A stretch of DNA of 64,000 nt from positions 61,795 to 125,794 of the forward strand of contig NZ_JACIDB010000009.1 in NCBI RefSeq assembly GCF_014196115.1, in the 5' to 3' direction. Positions 19,627 to 27,970 of this stretch are shown one piece after another. The notes beneath the pieces were generated by a model. The model was not told the origin of the DNA, ran no database searches, and saw nothing but the letters and a program-made list of their open reading frames with translations. The position numbers and the translations under genes are program-made. The first letter of the stretch is position 1. Each line of letters starts with the position of its first letter. Source of the DNA: Sphingomonas aquatilis (lineage in GTDB: Bacteria; Pseudomonadota; Alphaproteobacteria; Sphingomonadales; Sphingomonadaceae).

Positions 19627-20802
19627 ATGCATATCCACCCGTTGATTACCGACAGCGCGACGCTCGCCAATCTCTGCCATCGCCTCGCCCAGGCCGACTT
19701 CATCACGGTCGACACCGAGTTCATGCGTGAGAGCACCTATTACCCCGAGCTGTGCCTGATCCAGATCGCCGACGTGAACGAGGCTGCCGCGATCGACCCG
19801 ATGGCGCCGGGGCTCGACATGACGCCGCTGCTCGATCTGCTCGTGAATAACGAGGACGTGCTGAAGGTCGTCCACGCCGGCGGGCAGGATATCGAGATCA
19901 TCTACAATCTGACCGGCAAGACGCCGCACCCGCTGTTCGACACGCAGGTTGCGGCGATGGCGCTGGGTCAGGGCGAACAGATCGGCTATTCGAATCTCGT
20001 CGACAGCTGGCTGGGCATTCAGGTCGATAAGGGCGCGCGCTTCACCGATTGGGCGCGCCGGCCGCTCGATGCGCGCCAGATCGAATATGCGATCGGCGAC
20101 GTCACGCACCTCGCGCGGATCTTCCCCAAGATGCTGGAACGGCTGCGCAAGACCGGTCGCGGTGTCTGGCTGGATCAGGAGATGGAGCGGCTCGCCGATC
20201 CCGCCAATTACGCCAACGACCCCGATCAGGCGTGGAAGCGCGTGCGCATCTCGGGCCGCAAGCCCGACGTGCTCGGCCGGCTGAAGGCGCTCGCCCGCTG
20301 GCGCGAACTGGAGGCGCAGGGCAAGGACCTGCCACGCGGTCGCATCGTCAAGGACGAAACGCTGGGCGACCTCGCCGGCCATCCGCCGCGGCGGCAGGCG
20401 GACCTCGCCAAGGTACGCGGCCTATCGGCGACCTGGGCGTCGAACGATATCGGCGGCCGGCTGATGGCGGCGCTGGAAAGCGCGGCGCCCCTGTCCGCAG
20501 ACGAATTGCCCCCGCGCGACGATCGCAAGCCGGGGCTGGGCAAGGACGGCGCGCTGGTCGCTGATCTGCTGAAGCTGCTGCTCAAGATTCGCGCGCGCGA
20601 CATCGACGTCGCCTCCCGCCTGCTGGCCCGATCCGATGAGTTGGAGGCGCTCGCCGCCGGCACCCGCACCGGCCTGCCGATGTTGGAAGGCTGGCGATTC
20701 GACCAATTCGGTCGCGATGCATTGGATCTTGTCGAAGGTCGACTGGGTTTTGCCGTACAGGGCGGCAAGCTCACGATGACGCGGACGGAGGAAGCGGGAT
20801 GA
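19627..20802 (+). CDS. rnd: Ribonuclease D
   Basis: 3'-5' exoribonuclease involved in tRNA 3' maturation, 391 residues. The DEDD exonuclease domain occupies residues 1-170 with VDTEFMRESTYYPELCLIQIA (Asp, Glu), VVHAGGQDIEII (Asp) and the YAIGDVTHLARIF block. An HRDC domain follows around residues 210-290 and a second helical C-terminal domain after it. The start is ATG 19627: GGAG at 19616-19619 is correctly spaced for it, whereas the in-frame ATG at 19615 and the one at 19561 are not supported. The last codons overlap the next small gene by 4 bp. Confidence 0.94.
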   Translation: MHIHPLITDSATLANLCHRLAQADFITVDTEFMRESTYYPELCLIQIADVNEAAAIDPMAPGLDMTPLLDLLVNNEDVLKVVHAGGQDIEIIYNLTGKTPHPLFDTQVAAMALGQGEQIGYSNLVDSWLGIQVDKGARFTDWARRPLDARQIEYAIGDVTHLARIFPKMLERLRKTGRGVWLDQEMERLADPANYANDPDQAWKRVRISGRKPDVLGRLKALARWRELEAQGKDLPRGRIVKDETLGDLAGHPPRRQADLAKVRGLSATWASNDIGGRLMAALESAAPLSADELPPRDDRKPGLGKDGALVADLLKLLLKIRARDIDVASRLLARSDELEALAAGTRTGLPMLEGWRFDQFGRDALDLVEGRLGFAVQGGKLTMTRTEEAG

Positions 20803-21095
20803 CGACACGAGTCTGGACGCTGGCGGCGCTGCTGCCGATCGGTCTTTCCGGCTGCATGACGATGGCGCCCCCGCCACCGCCCGCCGGCCCGTGCGTCGTG
20901 ACCGAAGAGGCGCGCATCCGCTACGCCGGCGTCAAGTTCCGCGAGCGTATGCGCGATGCCATCGAATATGAAACCCATTCGCGGATCTCCCGCGTGCTGC
21001 GCCCCGGCGATGCCGCGACGATGGATTTCCGGCCCGACCGCCTCAACATCCTGCTCGACGACATGAACGAGATCAGCGGCCTCAAATGCGGCTGA
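20799..21095 (+). CDS. Lipoprotein-like I78-family peptidase inhibitor
   Basis: A 98-residue exported protein. The N-terminus has a signal with lipobox LSGC (Cys19), so it is probably a lipoprotein. The C-terminal ~40 residues match the I78 inhibitor/elastase-inhibitor AFLEI-like pattern: RPGDAATMDFRPDRLNILLD followed by an I...L.CG ending. I78 proteins inhibit serine proteases; the target here is unknown. It begins inside the rnd stop codon (ATGA overlap), so it is translationally coupled to RNase D. Confidence 0.8.
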   Translation: MTTRVWTLAALLPIGLSGCMTMAPPPPPAGPCVVTEEARIRYAGVKFRERMRDAIEYETHSRISRVLRPGDAATMDFRPDRLNILLDDMNEISGLKCG

Positions 21096-21118
21096 GCCGA
21101 TAACGGCCCACTCAAAGT

Positions 21119-21169
21119 CCTCCCCCGCCAGGGGGAGGTGGCATGCCGCAGGCATGACGGAGGGGGAGG
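21119..21169. repeat. Family A palindromic element, half copy
   Basis: CCTCCCCCGCCAGGGGGAGG followed by TGGCATGCCGCAGGCATGAC and AGGGGGAGG, the same half-unit as at 17507. The mirror half is missing or degraded: only a CCCGCCCCCCCCGTCACC remnant lies to the right, up to about 21225. It sits between the I78 gene stop and the ppx stop. Confidence 0.75.
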
Positions 21170-21212
21170 TAAGGGCAGCGCGTCGTTATCGGGAAACATC
21201 CCGCCCCCCCCG

Positions 21213-22679
21213 TCACCCGCTCCAGTGAACCACCGACTTCCGCCCCAGCGCCGCCGCCAGCGCCGCATGCCGCCGCTCGACCGTCTCCGCATATAGCGCG
21301 CGATCCGCATCCTTCAGCGCCAGTGTCACTTGCCCGGTATCGATCGACAGCGCCGATCGCTGCAATGGCCCCGCCAGCCCGCCGCTGAACCGCTGTCCCA
21401 GCCGGATCGCCAGGCCCCAGCGAATCGCACAGGCGATCTGCGCATCCCCCGCCAGACCGCCGAGCAGCGGATGCGGGGTCGTGCTCCCGCCCAGGCTGGT
21501 ATGCAGCGCCTGCGCCAGCATCGCGCGTTCGGACGCCTCGATCGCCACCCAATTGCCGTGCAGCGCGATTTCGAACCCGCGCTCGTCGCGAAATTCGGGA
21601 TTCGCACGCCACCCCACGTCGGCCAGCAGGCAGGCGGCATGGCGAATGCGCGCCAGATGCGGCGGATCGGCGGCGAACAGCGGCGCAATCCAGTCGCTCA
21701 GCAGATCGCCATGTTCGGGAAAGCGCCCCAGCAGCCGCCCCTCTTCGCGCGCGGCAACGATCAGCGGGTCGAGGCTGCGGGTCTGGCGGTCGAGCGCGCC
21801 GTACAACAGCCCCTCGCGCAGGCCGAAGCTGGACGCCACCGCGCTGGACGATCCCAGTTCGCGCAGCACGATGCCGAGCAAGGCGGTCGCGTCACTAAGC
21901 TGGGACGCCCGGCCTGCGGACATGCCGGGAATTTCGCGCAGCCGCTGCTTGGACATGTGCGCGATACTGCGGCCCAGGCGTGCGACCGTTTCCGGCGCCA
22001 GCGCATAGCCATGGATGATCGGCAGCGGGAAATGCGTCAGGCTCATGTCGAGCCGCGCCAGTGCGCGCCACGATCCGCCGACCATGTACAGCGGCAGGCC
22101 CCTTCCCCGCCCGTTCCACCCGGCCTCGCGGATTAGTTTCGAGACATGGCGGTCCAGCCCCGGGCGGCTGCCCCGCCGCAGCGCCGCGATGCGCAGCACG
22201 CCGAGCGGGAACGAGATGCGATCGGTGACGGTGCCCGCCACCACCCGCACCAGCTCCAGACTGCCGCCGCCCAGATCGCCGACGATCCCGTCCGCATCGG
22301 GGATAGCGGACAGGACGCCGAGCCCCGCCGCATTCGCCTCCTGTTCGCCGCTCAGCAGCTCGACTTCGAGGCCAAGGTCGCGCGCGGCGGCGATGAAGTC
22401 CCCGCCGTTCGACGCATCGCGCACTGCTGCGGTCGCCACGGTGCGTACCGTCGCCTCCATCTCGCGCGCCACCGCCGCGAATCGGCGCAGCGCCCCGATC
22501 GCAAGGCTCATGCTGTCGGCGTCGATCGCCCCCGTCGCGGCCAGGCTGCGGCCGAGGCCCGCCATCACCTTTTCGTTGAACAGCGTCGCCGGGACGCGCG
22601 GGTGCCCCTGGTACACCACCAGCCGAACCGAGTTCGATCCGATGTCGATGATGCCGGTACGGGGAAAGGCGCGGCTCAT
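21213..22679 (-). CDS. ppx: Exopolyphosphatase/pppGpp phosphohydrolase (Ppx/GppA)
   Basis: Hydrolyses terminal phosphates of polyphosphate (and possibly pppGpp). The 488-residue protein from ATG 22679 has the actin-like ASKHA fold motifs. These are IIDIGSNSVRLVVYQG at the start, ATAAVRDASNG (phosphate 1), IVGDLGGGSLELV (phosphate 2), and VGGSWRALARLD. A C-terminal HD-like helical domain of about 180 residues follows. Reading frames extending further upstream run into a palindromic repeat and are not credible. It lies downstream of ppk1 on the same strand, so polyphosphate synthesis and breakdown genes are adjacent. Confidence 0.93.
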   Translation of the reverse strand: MSRAFPRTGIIDIGSNSVRLVVYQGHPRVPATLFNEKVMAGLGRSLAATGAIDADSMSLAIGALRRFAAVAREMEATVRTVATAAVRDASNGGDFIAAARDLGLEVELLSGEQEANAAGLGVLSAIPDADGIVGDLGGGSLELVRVVAGTVTDRISFPLGVLRIAALRRGSRPGLDRHVSKLIREAGWNGRGRGLPLYMVGGSWRALARLDMSLTHFPLPIIHGYALAPETVARLGRSIAHMSKQRLREIPGMSAGRASQLSDATALLGIVLRELGSSSAVASSFGLREGLLYGALDRQTRSLDPLIVAAREEGRLLGRFPEHGDLLSDWIAPLFAADPPHLARIRHAACLLADVGWRANPEFRDERGFEIALHGNWVAIEASERAMLAQALHTSLGGSTTPHPLLGGLAGDAQIACAIRWGLAIRLGQRFSGGLAGPLQRSALSIDTGQVTLALKDADRALYAETVERRHAALAAALGRKSVVHWSG

Positions 22680-22708
22680 GGGCGAGCGAACCCTTCGCCC
22701 CACACCCC

Positions 22709-22816
22709 CGTCACCCCGGACTTGGTCCGGGGTCCACTCCGCGGCGAGGGGGACGGCACGAGGCTCGAATAGCCCCCTCGCGGCCCGGTGGACCCCGGAA
22801 CCAGTCCGGGGTGACG
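22709..22816. repeat. 108-bp palindromic element, family B, copy 1
   Basis: It begins CGTCACCCCGGAC and ends GTCCGGGGTGACG, a perfect inverted terminal match. Inner arms are GGTCCACTCCGCGGCGAGGG and the near-inverse CCCTCGCGGCCCGGTGGACC. Two further copies of the same 108-bp length lie at 54424 and 54579. It occupies the ppk1-ppx gap. Confidence 0.85.
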
Positions 22817-22884
22817 GCGAATGTGGGGTGAGCGCTGACGATCCATCAGCGGAGTGATGGCGATCAATGCGTCCGCCAACAACC

Positions 22885-25050
22885 CTAACGCCGCCGCCGA
22901 AGCGCCAAAGTGGGCACCGCATTGCTTTCCGCCAGCGCCGCACCGCGTCCGGACAGCGACGGATTGTTCATGAAATAGCGGTGCAGGTTGAACGGCTTGT
23001 CGCCCGGCTCGTCGCGCACGTAGCGGCCGTCCGCCTCCAGCTCCCAGCTCTGCTCGGTGTCGATCAGGTTGGCGACCATCACCTGATCGAGCACTTGGTC
23101 ATGCACCGTCGGATTTTCGATCGGCAGCATATATTCGACGCGCCGGTCGAAGTTGCGCGGCATCCAGTCGGCGGACGAGATGAACACATGTGCATTGTCG
23201 TTGGGCAGCGCCGCACCGTTGCCGAAGCAGAAGATGCGGCTGTGCTCCAGGAAGCGGCCGATGATCGACTTCACGCGGATATTCTCCGACATGCCGGGCA
23301 CGCCGGGCCGCAGGCAGCAGATGCCGCGGATGATCAGCTCCACCGCGACGCCCGCGCCGCTCGCCTCGTACAATTTGTCGATGATGATCGGGTCGACCAG
23401 GCTGTTCATCTTCGCCCAGACCGCGCCAGGCTTGCCGCTGCGGGCATTGGCGATCTCGACATCGATCTGCTCCAGCAGCGTCTTGCGCAGGTCGCGTGGG
23501 CTGAGCGCCAGCTTGGTAATATCGGTCGGTTCGACATATCCCGTGACGTAATTGAACATCTGCGCCGCATCCCGCCCCATCCGCGCATCCGCAGTAAAGA
23601 AGCTGAGGTCGGTATAGATGCGCGCCGTCACCGGGTGGTAATTGCCGGTGCCGAAGTGGCAATAGGTGCGGAACTGCCCACCCTCACGCCGCACGACCAT
23701 CGATACCTTGGCGTGCGTCTTCCACTCAAGGAAGCCATAGACCACCTGCACGCCGGCCCGCTCCAGCGCGCTCGCCCACAGGATGTTCTGCTCCTCATCG
23801 AACCGCGCGCGCAGCTCGACCACCGCGGTCACCGATTTGCCCGCCTCCGCCGCGGCGATCAGCGCGTTGATCACCGCGGGCTGCTTGCCGGCGCGGTACA
23901 GCGTCTGCTTGATCGCGATGACGTCCGGGTCCGCCGCCGCCTGTTTCAGGAAGGCGAGCACCACGTCGAACGTCTCGTACGGGTGGTGGACGATGATGTC
24001 CTTGGCCCGGATCGCCGCGAAACAATCGCCGCCGAACTCGCGGATGCGCTCGGGAAAGCGCGGCACGAACGGCAGGAATTTGAGGTCCGGCCGGTCCTCG
24101 TCGATCACCATGTCGAGGTCGCCGATGCCGAGCAGATTGCCGCTTTCGGTGACGATCGCATCCGCCCCGCCCAGTTCGTTGCGCAGCACGTCGGCCAGCG
24201 CATCGGGCATACCCGTTTCCAGCTCCAGCCGGATCACGCGGCCGCGACGGCGGCGCTTGATCGCATTGGCAAAGTAGCGGACGAGATCCTCGGCCTCTTC
24301 ATCGATTTCGATATCGCTGTCACGCAACACGCGGAACGCCGCAGCGCCGACCAGCGTGTATCCGGGGAACAGCACATAGGCGAAGCGCTTGAGCAGCGCC
24401 TCGATCGACACATAGCGCGCGACCTCGCCCGGCAGGCGCACGAAGCGCGGCGCGCTTGCGGGGATCATCACCAGCTCGCGCACCGGCTCGCCGTCCGAGT
24501 CGCGGACGACGTCGAACATCACCGACAACCCCTTGTTCGGGATGAACGGAAACGGATGCGCCGGATCGAGCGCCTGGGGCGTCAGGATCGGGAAGATTTG
24601 CTCGCGGAAATGCTGTTCCAGCCACACCGCGGCCTCGGCATCCACCTCGTCGCGGCGCAACACGTGGACGCCCGCCTCGTCGAGCGCGGTGCGCAGGTCG
24701 CCCCATACCGCCTGCTGGCTCGCCATCAGCGAATCGGCCTCCGCGGTGATCGCGGCGAGCTGCTGCGCGGGCGTCAGGCCGTCGGTCGAGCGGCGATCGA
24801 CATCCTTCAACTGCTGCCCTTTCAGGCCAGCCACGCGCACCATGAAGAATTCGTCGAGGTTGGTGCCCGAGATCGACAGGAAGCGCAGCCGCTCGAGCAG
24901 GGGATGCGATCCGTTGCACGCCTCTTCCAGCACCCGCCGGTTGAACGCCAGCCACGACAGCTCACGGTTGAAATAGCGATCGTTGACCTCGGGGACGAAG
25001 GGATCGTCGTCCGCTGCTGACAGATGCGAGAGATGGGCTGGGCGTGTCAT
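22885..25050 (-). CDS. ppk1: Polyphosphate kinase PPK1
   Basis: Makes long-chain polyphosphate from ATP. The 721-residue protein has the four-domain PPK1 layout. The N domain contains YFNRELSWLAFNRRVLEEA, then come the head domain and two phospholipase-D-like catalytic domains. CHFGTGNYHPVTARIYTD carries the segment of the phosphorylated His, with DPDVIAIKQTLYR and NFDRRVEYMLPI nearby. The length is normal. hdaA ends 2 bp before the ATG at 25050, so the order of transcription is DUF2066-like, hdaA, ppk1, (repeat), ppx. That suggests one polyphosphate/replication-control transcript. Confidence 0.96.
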   Translation of the reverse strand: MTRPAHLSHLSAADDDPFVPEVNDRYFNRELSWLAFNRRVLEEACNGSHPLLERLRFLSISGTNLDEFFMVRVAGLKGQQLKDVDRRSTDGLTPAQQLAAITAEADSLMASQQAVWGDLRTALDEAGVHVLRRDEVDAEAAVWLEQHFREQIFPILTPQALDPAHPFPFIPNKGLSVMFDVVRDSDGEPVRELVMIPASAPRFVRLPGEVARYVSIEALLKRFAYVLFPGYTLVGAAAFRVLRDSDIEIDEEAEDLVRYFANAIKRRRRGRVIRLELETGMPDALADVLRNELGGADAIVTESGNLLGIGDLDMVIDEDRPDLKFLPFVPRFPERIREFGGDCFAAIRAKDIIVHHPYETFDVVLAFLKQAAADPDVIAIKQTLYRAGKQPAVINALIAAAEAGKSVTAVVELRARFDEEQNILWASALERAGVQVVYGFLEWKTHAKVSMVVRREGGQFRTYCHFGTGNYHPVTARIYTDLSFFTADARMGRDAAQMFNYVTGYVEPTDITKLALSPRDLRKTLLEQIDVEIANARSGKPGAVWAKMNSLVDPIIIDKLYEASGAGVAVELIIRGICCLRPGVPGMSENIRVKSIIGRFLEHSRIFCFGNGAALPNDNAHVFISSADWMPRNFDRRVEYMLPIENPTVHDQVLDQVMVANLIDTEQSWELEADGRYVRDEPGDKPFNLHRYFMNNPSLSGRGAALAESNAVPTLALRRRR

Positions 25051-25052
25051 AA

Positions 25053-25685
25053 TCAGGTCATAGGCAGCAACGGTTGCGGTTGCGTGACGATCCCAGCCGC
25101 GGTCAAAACAGTACGCGCGAGCGGGATCGACAACCGCTTGCGGCTTTCGAGCACCTCCTGATCCAGCGCATCGACGACGCGCTGGACGACGATATGGCTG
25201 CGCTCGATCCGCGTGCTGAGCCAGGTGACGAGATCGGGCCGCGCATCAAGGCCGCGGCGCTGGAACAGATGGTCGAGCAGCGCCGCGATCAATTCGTCAT
25301 CGGGCGGCTGGATCGCCGCATGCGGGCTTGCCGCAAGGCGCGATCGCAAGTCTGGCAGGCGCACCGCCCACAGCGGCGGCAAGGCGTCGGCGACGATCAC
25401 CAGCGGACGCCTTTCCGCCTGCGCCTGGTTCCACGCGTGGAAGATCTGCGCCTCCGGCACGTTCTCCGCATCGTCGATGATCGTGCCGTTGCTCTTGGCG
25501 GCGAAGATTCGCGCGAGCAGGCTACGGCCCGACTTGCGCGGACCGGTCAGCACCGCCGCCATCACCGGCCACGTCGCCCAATGTTCCAGCGTCTGTGCGG
25601 CGCGGGCGTTGGAAGGCGTCACGAGAAAGGCGTCGTCGCGGGGGTCGGCGGGCCACCCCAACGGCAACGCGAGCTGATTGGTCAT
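25053..25685 (-). CDS. hdaA: DnaA regulatory inactivator homologue HdaA
   Basis: Hda/HdaA binds the sliding clamp and stimulates ATP hydrolysis by DnaA, preventing re-initiation. The 210-residue protein starts with QLALPL (residues 4-9), a clamp-binding motif. A DnaA-like AAA+ core follows with a modified P-loop GPRKSGRS, where the usual Lys is Arg. IIDDAENVPEAQIFHAWNQA is the Walker-B region, and WLSTRIERSHIVVQRVVDAL covers the sensor II/box VIII region. Loss of the canonical Lys suggests weak or no ATP binding. It sits between the DUF2066-like gene and ppk1 with gaps of only a few bases. Confidence 0.88.
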   Translation of the reverse strand: MTNQLALPLGWPADPRDDAFLVTPSNARAAQTLEHWATWPVMAAVLTGPRKSGRSLLARIFAAKSNGTIIDDAENVPEAQIFHAWNQAQAERRPLVIVADALPPLWAVRLPDLRSRLAASPHAAIQPPDDELIAALLDHLFQRRGLDARPDLVTWLSTRIERSHIVVQRVVDALDQEVLESRKRLSIPLARTVLTAAGIVTQPQPLLPMT

Positions 25686-25689
25686 CGCG

Positions 25690-26937
25690 TCAGCCTGCCG
25701 GGTTGGTGTCGGCCGGCAGGTTCGGCGGCAACAATTGCGGCGCGCGGCGGATGCGCAGCGTCTGGCCGCTGCCCGTCACCTGCAAGCCCCGCACTTCCAG
25801 CGCCGCGCGCAACGCATCGGGATCGCCGTCATAGGTCACGCGCATCAGCGACACGCCACCCAGCGCCAGGCTGGTGGTGGAGGCGGAGCGGACGCCGGGG
25901 ATGCCGCGGACAAGCCCTTCGGTATTCGCGACCGCGCTCGCGCTCGGCGTATCGAATTGCAGCGTGATCGCGATGCCGGCGCTCGCGGGCGCCGTATCGC
26001 CGACGATCTCGGCCAGCGTCTCGCCGCTCGTATCTTCGGTCGTCGGATCGACGACGGGTTCGGGCTCGGGCGGCGGCGACAGCGTGGGGTCGAGCCCCAG
26101 CGCGCCACTGCGCAGTGCTTGCTGGAACAGCCCGTCCATCCGCGTCACGCCCGCATCGAGCAATTGCGGCAGACCCGCCGCCGTTCCGACGCGCAGCGTG
26201 AAGCTGCCGAGCAACTGATTGTCCGGCCCGTGTCGTGCCTGGAACACGCCGATGATCGGCCCGCCCGGATAGCTGCGATACAGGCGCACGACCGGGATCA
26301 GGATGTCGGATGCGCCATATTGGTCGATGATCGTCCGCCACCAGCCGCGCCCCGGCCGGCCGATCTGGCCCGCATTCAGCAGCAGCGAATCGGCGCCCGT
26401 GCCCGATGGGCGGACATAATCGATCGTGCTGTTGCCCGTGCGGAAGCGCGCCCAGGCCTCATGCCAGTCGTTGCGCTGTTCGAACACCGTCTCGACGCCA
26501 CCGGATATCTGCAGCGGCACGAGCAGCATCGGACGCGACCGATCGGAATAGGCGCTGATGCCCAGGATCGACGCGGCCCGGCCGCGGTCGAACAGCACGC
26601 CCAGCCTGGCGATATAGCGCGTCGGCCCCAGCTGTTCGTTTTCGACGACGATGCCCGACACGATCTGGTCGAGCGCATTGTCGGAAATCAGCGCGCCGTC
26701 GCCGCCCAGCCGGCGCGACAGCTGCACCCACGCCTTGCGCTGTGCCAGCCGCCAGCCGCCGAGGCGCGCGGCCTCCGCCGTCTTCGCCGCGACATCGACC
26801 GTGACGCCGCTCACCTCGAAATCGCCCGAACTGTCGACCGGCGCGACCCCACGCCCGCCCTCGATCTGCGCAAGCGCACCCGCGCCAAGGAGGAGCGCGG
26901 CACCGGCCAGCGACGAGAACAGGGTACGGACACGCAT
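25690..26937 (-). CDS. Exported DUF2066-like protein with C-terminal HMA-like domain
   Basis: A 415-residue protein from ATG 26937 with a signal peptide (LAGAALLLGAGALAQ). The N-terminal half resembles DUF2066 proteins: LAQRKAWVQLSRRLGG, a RYIARLGVLFDRGRAASILG segment, then PMLLVPLQISGG and WWRTIIDQYGASDILI. A Pro/Glu-rich linker (about residues 300-330) leads to a beta-alpha-beta tail (GIAITLQFDT ... GVSLMRVTYDG ... LRAALEVRGLQV) that has the heavy-metal-associated-like fold but no metal-binding CxxC. The function is unknown. In gammaproteobacteria DUF2066 genes also sit between purM and hda, so the neighbourhood is conserved. Confidence 0.75.
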   Translation of the reverse strand: MRVRTLFSSLAGAALLLGAGALAQIEGGRGVAPVDSSGDFEVSGVTVDVAAKTAEAARLGGWRLAQRKAWVQLSRRLGGDGALISDNALDQIVSGIVVENEQLGPTRYIARLGVLFDRGRAASILGISAYSDRSRPMLLVPLQISGGVETVFEQRNDWHEAWARFRTGNSTIDYVRPSGTGADSLLLNAGQIGRPGRGWWRTIIDQYGASDILIPVVRLYRSYPGGPIIGVFQARHGPDNQLLGSFTLRVGTAAGLPQLLDAGVTRMDGLFQQALRSGALGLDPTLSPPPEPEPVVDPTTEDTSGETLAEIVGDTAPASAGIAITLQFDTPSASAVANTEGLVRGIPGVRSASTTSLALGGVSLMRVTYDGDPDALRAALEVRGLQVTGSGQTLRIRRAPQLLPPNLPADTNPAG

Positions 26938-27124
26938 CGTGCCCGCCTTTTGGCGAAGCGCGGCCGGTAAGCCAAGCGGGATGTGATCGGGCGGCACCGT
27001 GGGGGAGACGCAGAGCGGCGGTCGGGGCGTGGCTGCCAGCCCGCTTCTCGCCAGATTGATCGCGAAACGGGAATGACGCTCGCGAATTTTGGGTTTCGAA
27101 GTCAGGTTTTAATGATCGTCGATC

Positions 27125-27526
27125 TTACACAGCGGCCAACGCTACGGCGTGACTATCTTCGAACAGCCGGAAGCGAACGATCTGACCGTCCTCGACCGTA
27201 AAGTCGAAGGCGAATTCCGTCTGTATGAGTTTCCCGGTATTCCTCACCCGCGAGGCCAGCTCACCAAGCACAACGACCCTGTTTTCGTTGGCCAGCGTAT
27301 CCGTAATCTCGAATTTCTCGGCTATAACCTGTTGACGAAGTTCACGATAAAAGTCCGCTACGCCAGCACGACCTTCCTTACGCCCGATCCACGGGACGAC
27401 GTTTATGTCGCCCGCCACGTACCAATCGACATCCTCGCGGACCAATTCGGCAATATGCTCAGGAGGATCACCGGATGCGTTCCGGCGGAAGAACTCCTCA
27501 ACCGTCGCCTGTGCGGAGTTGGCCAT
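27125..27526 (-). CDS. SnoaL-like/NTF2-fold protein
   Basis: A 133-residue single-domain protein from ATG 27526, which has a good GAGGACG Shine-Dalgarno sequence. The sequence (VEEFFRRNASGDPPEHIAEL, VDWYVAG, GRAGVADFYREL, NENRVVVLGELASRVRNTG, FAFDFTVEDGQIVRFRLFED) is characteristic of the SnoaL/nuclear-transport-factor-2 cone fold. That fold is used by many small enzymes and binding proteins, so no reaction can be assigned. Base composition is visibly less GC-rich than its neighbours, and the gene separates hdaA/DUF2066 from purM. It therefore looks like a recent insertion. Confidence 0.75.
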   Translation of the reverse strand: MANSAQATVEEFFRRNASGDPPEHIAELVREDVDWYVAGDINVVPWIGRKEGRAGVADFYRELRQQVIAEKFEITDTLANENRVVVLGELASRVRNTGKLIQTEFAFDFTVEDGQIVRFRLFEDSHAVALAAV

Positions 27527-27970
27527 AGCGTCCTCGTTATGCTGCGTCGCATCGGAAGAGCTATGTTGGCGACCCGTCAGGGTCAACGGCCTCTACGGTT
27601 GTTTCAGTCTTCTCCGAGTGGGAACGGCGACGGACACCCGGTCGGGCGAATTATGTACACCTCCAACTCTGCGCTAATCGGAAGCCCGGTGGCGCGTCTG
27701 AACGAACTTCAGCCGTCACGCCCCCCTGTCCTACACGCCGATCACTCCCTACATCGGCATCATGTGCTCGACCGGCGCCCATCTCCCCCATCGCGACGCG
27801 GGGGCAGGCGGGGTGGGCGTTTCGAACGATACGGGTCGTCCACTTCGTCCACTTCCGCGCGCGAATTTCGGCGATCCCGGCCCGTCCGCCGCGCCCGAAT
27901 CACCTGCCTTCGCACCCGGCGCCGGTTCGGCATTGCCACCGCGCCGGACAGATCGTAGCAGGCTGGCCGG
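27527..27970. other. 444-bp stretch without a recognisable gene
   Basis: I found no supported coding sequence, RNA or repeat here. Open frames are short or out of character. The left part (to about 27720) keeps the lower GC content of the SnoaL-like gene; the right part returns to local GC. It must contain the purM promoter, but no clear consensus was seen. It could hold a decayed gene. Confidence 0.5.

Noticed and set aside
22867..25020. 717-codon plus-strand open frame opposite ppk1
   Set aside because: Antisense shadow of a fully conserved PPK1 gene.
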